This document shows, in pieces, positions 1 through 5,009 of a DNA stretch of 6,281 nucleotides (positions are counted from its first letter, which is position 1; every line of letters starts with the position of its first letter). The DNA lies in assembly GCA_002309275.1 (NCBI GenBank), contig DBXL01000038.1:496-6776 (forward strand), read 5' to 3'. This DNA comes from Ruminococcaceae bacterium UBA1213. GTDB lineage: Bacteria; Bacillota; Clostridia; Oscillospirales; Acutalibacteraceae. The position numbers and the translations under genes are program-made. Below the pieces are notes generated by a model. That model was not told the DNA's origin, searched no databases, and saw nothing but the letters and a program-made list of their open reading frames with translations.

Positions 1-18
1 ATAAAAACGTGTTTTTAT
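1..18 (-). terminator. AT-rich perfect palindrome at the 3' end of the GH13 gene, possible terminator
   Basis: Positions 1-8 (ATAAAAAC) and 11-18 (GTTTTTAT) are exact reverse complements separated by two bases, and the repeat overlaps the GH13 stop codon at 15-17. It could form a weak AT-rich stem ending in a T-rich stretch. A typical rho-independent terminator would have a GC-richer stem and a longer loop, and the sequence beyond base 1 is not visible, so this is only a candidate. Confidence 0.25.
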
Positions 19-1676
19 CCTATTTTTTCAAATCTGGGCATAAGTTTTCCATTAACTTCCACAAACTGATAAAACATAGAAGCCGGTCTTGCCCATACTT
101 TGTGTTCACCGAAAAGCTCTCTGTATATTACCAAATCTTCCATGGTTTCGCTGTTTTTGGCTATGCAGATAAATTCATATTCCCCGCCCTTGAAGTGACG
201 GTATTTTCCGGGAACATTCCATTCGGGAAGTTTAGGTTCAGGCTTTTTTTCTTCAACGGGTTCGGATTTTTCGGGCTGTGTTTCAGCAGGCTGTTCAACA
301 GTGGTGTCATTGCTGTTGATAAGGGGCTGAGGCTTTTCGCCGTTGGTGAGAACAAGTACCATTGTGCCATGTGCAGGAATCTCTATATGCACTCTGTTTC
401 CGTTGATGTCATAAGCTTTATATCCGTTCATCACGTCATACAGTTTTGCACCGCCGTCTGTATTGAAATCAAGACCGAAATTATTTCCCGTGAGATTAAG
501 GGCAATATAAACCGTTTCGCCCTCGAACTGACGTTTAAAAACAAGCTGTTCATTTCTGATAACGACATTCTGATAAGTGCCGTATTTGAGGGCTTTGAAA
601 GTTCTCCTGACAGCACCTAATTTACACACATGACGATAAAGGTCGTTTTTCTGTATATCCTCCACATTCACACACGGGCGAAGCGGTGCATCATAATCGA
701 CATTATTTTTCTGACCTTTAATGCCCCACTCACTGCCATAGTAAACACTCGGCACACCGGGCATGAAATATGCCATTGTGAAGGCATTTTTAACATTGTC
801 AAATTCTTTTATCGTGCTTGCAACTCTGTTGACATCGTGGTTATCCACAAAATTATATGTGTAGATATTCCTGTATATACCGCCGTTTTCAAACTGCCTT
901 CTGAGAGAATGTGCAATTTCAAAATAGTTGTGGTCATTGTGTGAAGAATAGATTCCCTTGTAGCATTCATAGTTGGTGCAGGAGTCGAGAATATCGGGAT
1001 TGGCAATTCTGTTATAGTCGCCGTGAATGATTTCGCCCATAAGCCAGAAATCTTTGTCCATGCCCTTGCAGAAATGCTTGAGTTCTCTGAGGAAATCCAG
1101 GTCCATGCAGTATGCGACATCAAGTCTTAAACCGTCTATTTTAAATTTTTCTTTCCACATTTTAACAGCGTCAAAGATGTGTCTTTTGACATCGGGGTGA
1201 CGCAGATTGAGTTTTACAAGGTCATAATTGCCTTCCCAGCCCTCATACCAGAAGTTGTCGCCCCAGGAGCTTCTTCCGCCGAAGTCGATTCTCTGAAACC
1301 ATGAGCAGTAAGGGGAGGACTGACCATTTTGCTGAATATCCTTGAAAGCCCAGAACCCCCTGCCAACGTGATTAAAAACGCCGTCAAGAACAACTTTTAT
1401 GCCGTTTTCATGCAGAGCGTTGCATATTTTGGCAAAACTCTCGTTGTCGCCCAGACGGTTATCTATATGATAATAGTCGTTTGTATCATATCCGTGAGTC
1501 GTGGACATAAACACAGGTCCAAAATAAACAGCATTGACATTCATTTCTTTAAGATGAGGGATAAAGTCAATCACCTTGTCAAGCCTGTATTCCTTTTTAC
1601 CGTCATTAACTCTTGGAGCTCCGCAGAAGCCCAAAGGATAAATATGATAAAACACTGATTCGTTAACCCAATACAT
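15..1676 (-). CDS. Intracellular GH13 alpha-amylase/neopullulanase-like glycosidase with C-terminal DUF1653 domain
   Basis: Predicted to hydrolyse alpha-glucosidic bonds in maltodextrins or related oligosaccharides. No signal peptide is visible, so it should act in the cytoplasm on imported or stored glucans. The 553-residue protein starts directly in a GH13 TIM barrel (about 1-360) with all four classical regions: DGVFNHVG at 98-105, GLRLDVAYC at 182-190 (nucleophile D186), GEIIHG at 214-219 (acid/base E215) and FVDNHD at 276-281 (transition-state Asp D281). HGYDTNDYY at 61-69 also fits. A beta-sandwich C domain follows (about 365-445), then a Pro/Glu/Lys-rich linker (about 447-488), then a DUF1653-like domain (about 489-552; GKYRHFKGGEYE, VWARPASMF, PRFEKI). 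There is no N-terminal CBM34 as in classical neopullulanases, so substrate and subfamily are uncertain. The ATG at 1676 is supported by an AAAGGAAAG ribosome binding site. It is transcribed divergently from the small membrane-protein gene. Catalytic fold: very sure; exact substrate: unknown. Confidence 0.93.
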   Translation of the reverse strand: MYWVNESVFYHIYPLGFCGAPRVNDGKKEYRLDKVIDFIPHLKEMNVNAVYFGPVFMSTTHGYDTNDYYHIDNRLGDNESFAKICNALHENGIKVVLDGVFNHVGRGFWAFKDIQQNGQSSPYCSWFQRIDFGGRSSWGDNFWYEGWEGNYDLVKLNLRHPDVKRHIFDAVKMWKEKFKIDGLRLDVAYCMDLDFLRELKHFCKGMDKDFWLMGEIIHGDYNRIANPDILDSCTNYECYKGIYSSHNDHNYFEIAHSLRRQFENGGIYRNIYTYNFVDNHDVNRVASTIKEFDNVKNAFTMAYFMPGVPSVYYGSEWGIKGQKNNVDYDAPLRPCVNVEDIQKNDLYRHVCKLGAVRRTFKALKYGTYQNVVIRNEQLVFKRQFEGETVYIALNLTGNNFGLDFNTDGGAKLYDVMNGYKAYDINGNRVHIEIPAHGTMVLVLTNGEKPQPLINSNDTTVEQPAETQPEKSEPVEEKKPEPKLPEWNVPGKYRHFKGGEYEFICIAKNSETMEDLVIYRELFGEHKVWARPASMFYQFVEVNGKLMPRFEKIG

Positions 1677-1684
1677 AAAAAATT

Positions 1685-1695
1685 CTTTCCTTTCT
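1685..1695 (-). promoter_or_regulatory. Ribosome binding site of the GH13 gene
   Basis: On the minus strand this reads AGAAAGGAAAG, with the GGA core at 1690-1688, about 11 bases before the ATG at 1676. It fixes the start at 1676; this start also places the GH13 barrel at residue 1, as expected for the cytoplasmic type. Confidence 0.7.
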
Positions 1696-1711
1696 CTTTT
1701 GAAAAATAGAC

Positions 1712-1748
1712 CTTGATTATAATATCATATTTTGCAATAAAAATCAAG
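1712..1748. repeat. 7-bp inverted repeat bracketing the GH13 promoter, possible operator
   Basis: CTTGATT at 1712-1718 and its exact reverse complement AATCAAG at 1742-1748 are separated by 23 bases. Their centres are 30 bases apart, close to three helical turns. One arm covers the -35 hexamer and the other lies between the -10 and the predicted transcript start, positions where a repressor would block polymerase. With arms this short in AT-rich DNA, chance is a real alternative, and part of one arm is the -35 itself. Confidence 0.3.
1719..1747 (-). promoter_or_regulatory. Sigma-A-type promoter of the GH13 gene
   Basis: On the minus strand there is a -35 TTGATT (1747-1742), a 17-base spacer ending in an extended -10 TGA, and a -10 TATTAT (1724-1719). 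This predicts a transcript start near 1712 and a leader of about 36 bases. An overlapping TATAAT (1721-1716) is a better hexamer but would leave a 20-base spacer, so the TATTAT register is preferred. The whole element lies inside a 7-bp inverted repeat listed separately. Confidence 0.6.
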
Positions 1749-1886
1749 AGAAAAAAATATATTTTTTGTGATTATCTACAAAATTTGACAATAAAACAGC
1801 AAAGTCTGCCAAAAAAAGTCGGTAATATGCGATATAAAGCATGAGAAAATCATTTTTATTCAACTCAAAAATGCCCTGATTGATTG

Positions 1887-1892
1887 TATAAT
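1887..1892 (+). promoter_or_regulatory. -10 element for the small membrane-protein gene
   Basis: A consensus TATAAT lies 33 bases upstream of the ATG at 1926, giving a predicted transcript start near 1899. No good -35 hexamer is found at 16-18 bases (sequence near 1863-1870 is ACTCAAAA), so the promoter may be weak or activator-dependent. A perfect TTGACA at 1785-1790 is far too distant to serve it. Confidence 0.5.
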
Positions 1893-1910
1893 AGGAACAT
1901 CGGATTCAAG

Positions 1911-1915
1911 AGAGG
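1911..1915 (+). promoter_or_regulatory. Ribosome binding site deciding the start at 1926
   Basis: AGAGG at 1911-1915 is 10 bases before the ATG at 1926. An in-frame TTG at 1884 would extend the protein by 14 residues, but it lies upstream of the -10 box and so would not be in the transcript. Confidence 0.65.
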
Positions 1916-1925
1916 ATGTTTAAAA

Positions 1926-2348
1926 ATGAAAAAAGTTTTTGTTTGCGCAGCGGTTATTCTTGGAATATTTGCCTTTTGCAATGTTTATATAGCACAGTTG
2001 GTATTGCCCCTGACAAGTATGCTTTCACTCATTTGTTTGGCAGCGTACTTTATCGGAGATGCACAGGAAAGACGTTTTGAAAGGCTCAAAAGAAATAATG
2101 CAGACAGTGTGGAATTTTATGGTGACAAGGTGCGTTTTATAATGGAGGATAAGAGTGTCATCAATGCAGGCAGAAATGAAGTTTGCAGGATAGTGGAGCA
2201 TAAAGGTGATATGGGATATAACTTCTATTTTAAAGACGGTAAGACAGTTTACTGTGATTTTGGAAAGAATATATTTACTAAAAAGGATATAAGAGATGTT
2301 GTAAAGCAGTCCAACTTTCCCAATGCAAAATTTGAAATTGCTGCATAA
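1926..2348 (+). CDS. Small hypothetical protein: two membrane segments and a cytoplasmic C-terminal domain
   Basis: I do not recognise this 140-residue protein as a named family. Residues 3-24 and about 26-44 form two hydrophobic stretches with a very short loop, so it is probably a membrane hairpin. A basic/charged stretch follows (DAQERRFERLKRN, 45-57), consistent with a cytoplasmic face. The soluble part (about 60-135) alternates short beta-like strands with turns (SVEFYGDKVRF, YNFYFKDGKTVYC) and ends in a likely helix (KKDIRDVVKQ). That order resembles YcxB-like or bacterial PH-like membrane proteins of Gram-positives, which is inference from architecture only. Cys18 is not in a convincing lipobox, so it is not called a lipoprotein. 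The gene has its own -10 box and ribosome binding site, is divergent from the GH13 gene, and runs toward the methyltransferase gene with 9 bp between stop codons and no visible terminator. Confidence 0.8.
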   Translation: MKKVFVCAAVILGIFAFCNVYIAQLVLPLTSMLSLICLAAYFIGDAQERRFERLKRNNADSVEFYGDKVRFIMEDKSVINAGRNEVCRIVEHKGDMGYNFYFKDGKTVYCDFGKNIFTKKDIRDVVKQSNFPNAKFEIAA

Positions 2349-2357
2349 AGCTTGTTC

Positions 2358-3734
2358 TCAGTTTTCTGTTGACATCAATACTACTGTTTCCACATGAGTT
2401 GTGCGGGGGAATAAGTCAACAGGTACTGCCTTTTCTACAAAATAACCTTTTTCTGAAAACAGTTTTATATCCCGTGCAAGTGTTGCAGGGTCACAGGATA
2501 CATATACGATTCTTTCAGGTGACATTTCCGAAATAGTATCAATAAGACTACTTTCACAGCCTTTTCTTGGGGGATCAAGTACGATACAGTCAGGCTTTAC
2601 ATTGCGTTTTTGCAGGATTTTAGCTGCCTGTGCAGCGTCTGCACAGATAAACTCTGCATTGGAAATCTCATTCAAAACAGCATTGTTTTTAGCATCTTCA
2701 ACGGCTTGCGGGATTATCTCTACGCCGATAAGATTTTTTACATAATTTGCCATAGTTAATCCTATGGTACCCGTACCGCAGTACATATCAAGCAGAGTTT
2801 CATTTTTATTTAAATTTGCAAACTCTGCCGCTTTTTGATAGAGCTTTTCAGCTTGGGTGCGGTTTACCTGATAGAACGAAAGAGGAGAAATTCTGAATTT
2901 CATATCACAAAGAATGTCTGTAATATAGCCGTCACCGTAAAGGGTACGGCATTTTTTGCCTGTGATAACATTGGTTTTGTCTGTATTGGTATTCAGCACA
3001 ATGCTTTTTAAATTCGGCAGATTTTCGGAAAGCATTTGTACAAGCTGTTTTTCTTTGCGGAGTTCATTGGCATTGGCAACTATGCAGACCATCAGTTCGT
3101 CTGTTTTTTCGGCATAGCGTAAATAAAGGTGTCTGAGAATGCCGGAATGAATTTTTTCGTCATAGACGGAAATATGATTTTGATTAGCCCATTCAAGAAA
3201 TATGTTTATGGCAGGTGAAAATGCTCTTGACTGCAGTTGGCAGTCATCAAGTGCTATGACACGGTGGGTTCTGGGTGCAAAAAAACCTACTTTCACATTT
3301 CCTTCGCTGTTGACGGTGACAGGAAGCTGTGCTTTATTTCTGTAAAAGTCACTTTCATCTGCACCGATAATTTCACTTATAAGAGAGCCGTCAATACCGC
3401 CTATTCTTGTAAGAGCATCATAAACACGTTTTTGCTTGAAATCAAGTTCGGATTGATATGTAATATGGCGGAAGGTACAGCCGCCGCATTGATTGAAAAT
3501 ATCACAGTCGGGAGAAATTCTGTTGGGGGAGGGGGAGAGGATAGTTTCTACTTTGCCGAAAGCATAGTTTTTGGCAGATTTGAGAATTTTCACTTCTGCC
3601 TTGTCGCCGACAGCGGAGGAAGGTACAAAAACTGCAAAGCTGTCTATTTTACAGACACCGCTTCCCTCTGTCGTATAGTCAATAATTTCTGTTTGGTAAA
3701 TGTCATTTTTTTTAAGCAACTTCATCAGCTCCAT
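2358..3734 (-). CDS. rlmD: RlmD/RlmCD-type 23S rRNA (uracil-C5)-methyltransferase (TrmA/RumA family)
   Basis: Methylates carbon 5 of a uridine in 23S rRNA using S-adenosylmethionine. The 458-residue length is usual for the family. An N-terminal TRAM-type RNA-binding domain (about 6-62) is followed by the iron-sulfur motif C77-x5-C83-x2-C86, with the fourth ligand likely C165. The C-terminal Rossmann methyltransferase has the SAM motif LLDMYCGTGTIG (314-325), LDPPRKGC (386-393), the nucleophile C414 in YVSCDP and the general base E449 in HVET. In Bacillus subtilis a relative (RlmCD) modifies both U747 and U1939; which sites are used here cannot be read from sequence. The gene overlaps the upstream Nudix gene. 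Two starts are possible, ATG at 3734 and ATG at 3725; the second makes a TGATG stop/start overlap. Neither has a strong ribosome binding site, which suggests translational coupling. Confidence 0.95.
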   Translation of the reverse strand: MELMKLLKKNDIYQTEIIDYTTEGSGVCKIDSFAVFVPSSAVGDKAEVKILKSAKNYAFGKVETILSPSPNRISPDCDIFNQCGGCTFRHITYQSELDFKQKRVYDALTRIGGIDGSLISEIIGADESDFYRNKAQLPVTVNSEGNVKVGFFAPRTHRVIALDDCQLQSRAFSPAINIFLEWANQNHISVYDEKIHSGILRHLYLRYAEKTDELMVCIVANANELRKEKQLVQMLSENLPNLKSIVLNTNTDKTNVITGKKCRTLYGDGYITDILCDMKFRISPLSFYQVNRTQAEKLYQKAAEFANLNKNETLLDMYCGTGTIGLTMANYVKNLIGVEIIPQAVEDAKNNAVLNEISNAEFICADAAQAAKILQKRNVKPDCIVLDPPRKGCESSLIDTISEMSPERIVYVSCDPATLARDIKLFSEKGYFVEKAVPVDLFPRTTHVETVVLMSTEN

Positions 3735-4252
3735 TCAAGTTCTTTCATCAAAATTTCAATGACACGGCATTCCCTTTCTGACATGGTTCCAAATTGAAAA
3801 TGTTCCTGTTTATTGCCGTGATGGTGAGTACGGTTTACAGTGAGAACGGTTTCGGGCGATACCCATTCCAATGTAAATTTTTCCTCATCTTCATATTGGT
3901 CAAGACTTTGCTGATATACGGTATCTTCCGTATTGCAGAGATAATAATAATTGTCCTGTATAAAAATATCTTCAGAGTCGCCTTTTTCAATACGATGAAC
4001 AAAGCCGTATTCACGGACAGAATCGGGAATGACTTTCAGACCGCTTTCTTCCATGACTTCACGGACAAGGGTATCAATGTGATTTTCGCCGTTTTCAATG
4101 CCTCCGCCCGGAAATTTATAATAATCGTATGTAAGGCTGTGTATCATGGCGATTTTACCATTTTTAATGATAATGCCACGCACAGACGGTCTTTTTGTAA
4201 AAGTGCCGTCTGTTTTATAATTTTGCCTGTCGATTTCAAAAAGTAATCTCAT
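3725..4252 (-). CDS. Nudix hydrolase
   Basis: Member of the Nudix superfamily, which cleaves nucleoside diphosphates linked to another group, with Mg2+ bound by the Nudix box. The box is perfect: G50-x5-E56-x7-R64-E65-V-M-E68-E69-S-G71-L72, preceded by the usual FPGGG strand-turn (47-51). The protein has 175 residues, normal for a single-domain enzyme. The N-terminal strand (RPSVRGIIIKNGKIAMI, 21-37) fits the start of the fold. A His-rich stretch HHHG (143-146) lies in the C-terminal part. Nothing identifies the substrate; sanitising, ADP-ribose or mRNA-decapping roles are all open. The ATG at 4252 follows a strong GGAGGA ribosome binding site at 9 bases spacing. Its stop overlaps the start of the methyltransferase gene, so the two are co-transcribed, but this arrangement alone does not prove a joint function. 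Confidence 0.93.
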   Translation of the reverse strand: MRLLFEIDRQNYKTDGTFTKRPSVRGIIIKNGKIAMIHSLTYDYYKFPGGGIENGENHIDTLVREVMEESGLKVIPDSVREYGFVHRIEKGDSEDIFIQDNYYYLCNTEDTVYQQSLDQYEDEEKFTLEWVSPETVLTVNRTHHHGNKQEHFQFGTMSERECRVIEILMKELEWS

Positions 4253-4260
4253 ATATATTT

Positions 4261-4266
4261 TCCTCC
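4261..4266 (-). promoter_or_regulatory. Strong ribosome binding site of the Nudix gene
   Basis: The minus strand reads GGAGGA, 9 bases before the ATG at 4252. It lies only a few bases past the T tract of the terminator hairpin, so the hairpin would sit in the leader of any read-through transcript. Confidence 0.8.
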
Positions 4267-4269
4267 ATT

Positions 4270-4314
4270 AAAAAATGTCAGTCCGTGAAAGAAAACGGGA
4301 CTGACAAATTTTTT
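4270..4314 (-). terminator. Rho-independent terminator, symmetrical and possibly bidirectional
   Basis: Stem TGTCAGTCC (4276-4284) pairs exactly with GGACTGACA (4298-4306). Two more inner pairs form if G4297 is bulged. On the minus strand the stem is followed directly by six T (complement of A4270-4275), which would end the transcript of the sugar transferase gene, whose stop is 17 bases upstream. On the plus strand six T (4309-4314) follow after two A, so it could also stop antisense transcripts from the other side. Confidence 0.85.
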
Positions 4315-4339
4315 ATAATCAGTCATTTCAGCACTGCAA
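4312..4339 (-). promoter_or_regulatory. Weak candidate promoter for the Nudix-methyltransferase pair
   Basis: On the minus strand, TTGCAG (4339-4334), a 16-base spacer and TATAAA (4317-4312) form a possible promoter overlapping the end of the sugar transferase gene. Transcription would start inside the terminator hairpin, disrupting it in the new transcript. The -35 matches the consensus poorly (3 of 6). The alternative is read-through from the upstream operon. Confidence 0.25.
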
Positions 4340-5003
4340 AAAATGTCATAAACATTATTTTTATATCATAGAAAAAGTTGAATTTGCTTATATATTCAAG
4401 ATTGTACTGCATTTTTTGAGGAAGAACCTCATTTACATAAATATCATCAGGATTTTTTGCACCGTCAAGGAGTTTTTCTTCATCTTTGAATTGAATGCTT
4501 GCAAGGGAGGTGATTCCTGCAGGCATTAAGAGCGTAGCAAGCATTTCATTAGTATATCTGTCAACATATCTTTCGACTTCGGGGCGGGTGCCTACAAATG
4601 ACATATCCCCTTTGAGCACGTTGAAAAGCTGGGGCAGTTCATCTAAACGGCATTTTCTGAGGAATTTGCCTGCTTTGGTGACACGGCTGTCATTTTGTAC
4701 CGTGACCTGTGTACCAAGCTTTTCCGCATTGGAAACCATTGTGCGAAATTTGAAGATATAAAAAACTCTGCCATAGGTCGTGACACGTCTTTGCCGAAAG
4801 AAAACTTTGCCTTTGGAGTCGCATTTTATCCAAACTGCTATTATCAGCATAAAAGGGAGGGCTATAATTGTTAAAATCAAGCCGATGATTATATCAAAAA
4901 CTCTCTTTAAAACGAGGCTTGCAGTTTTTTTACGGAGTGTTTCATAGTATGGCTTCACACTGTCATTCTGAAATTTTTCGGGGAGATTTTCCCATTTTTT
5001 CAT
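4323..5003 (-). CDS. Polyprenyl-phosphate phosphosugar transferase (bacterial sugar transferase, PF02397)
   Basis: Initiating enzyme for an exopolysaccharide, capsule or glycoprotein glycan: it moves a sugar-1-phosphate from a UDP-sugar onto undecaprenyl phosphate at the inner face of the membrane. The 226 residues match the minimal single-domain type (PglC/WcaJ catalytic core). KRVFDIIIG begins one hydrophobic segment (about 34-58) broken by P50, as in the re-entrant membrane helix of this family. Next come FFRQRRVTTYGRVF (68-81), KFRTM (85-89), the catalytic Asp-Glu pair D121-E122 in LDELPQLFNVLKGDMSF, and VGTRPE (137-142), where Thr replaces the commoner Pro. The sugar cannot be told from sequence. 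The start at 5003 has GAGG (5018-5015) 11 bases upstream, inside the end of the preceding gene, with a 6-base gap between genes; a terminator follows. No other glycan genes are visible in the window. Confidence 0.92.
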   Translation of the reverse strand: MKKWENLPEKFQNDSVKPYYETLRKKTASLVLKRVFDIIIGLILTIIALPFMLIIAVWIKCDSKGKVFFRQRRVTTYGRVFYIFKFRTMVSNAEKLGTQVTVQNDSRVTKAGKFLRKCRLDELPQLFNVLKGDMSFVGTRPEVERYVDRYTNEMLATLLMPAGITSLASIQFKDEEKLLDGAKNPDDIYVNEVLPQKMQYNLEYISKFNFFYDIKIMFMTFFAVLK

Positions 5004-5009
5004 AGAATA

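Noticed and set aside
9..620. Long open frame on the plus strand opposite the GH13 gene (203 residues)
   Set aside because: It lies antisense to the 3' part of a well-supported GH13-DUF1653 gene, has no ribosome binding site, and its Phe-rich translation is what the complement of Lys/Glu-rich coding DNA gives.
1767..1780. cre-like catabolite repression site upstream of the GH13 gene
   Set aside because: The outer TG…CA bases fit, but the central CG of the cre consensus is absent and there are further mismatches.
1785..1790. Perfect TTGACA -35 hexamer on the plus strand
   Set aside because: No -10-like hexamer occurs 15-19 bases downstream (the region reads CTGCCAAAAA), so it is not a promoter by itself.
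1884..1925. TTG at 1884 as an upstream start of the small membrane-protein gene
   Set aside because: It lies upstream of the TATAAT box at 1887-1892, so it would not be transcribed from that promoter. The ATG at 1926 has a proper ribosome binding site and starts a typical MKK membrane N-terminus.
2340..2365. Terminator between the convergent small membrane-protein and methyltransferase genes
   Set aside because: Only 9 bases separate the stops, and apart from the short AAGCTT palindrome no stem followed by a T tract is present.
3237..3797. Open frame on the plus strand opposite the methyltransferase gene (186 residues)
   Set aside because: It is antisense to the iron-sulfur and TRAM part of the methyltransferase and runs on into the Nudix gene; there is no recognisable domain or ribosome binding site.
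4323..5003. VGTRPE in place of VGPRPE as a sign of an inactive sugar transferase
   Set aside because: The catalytic Asp-Glu pair, KFRTM and the membrane segment are intact. From memory, Thr at this position also occurs in apparently functional clostridial members, so it is more likely clade variation than decay.
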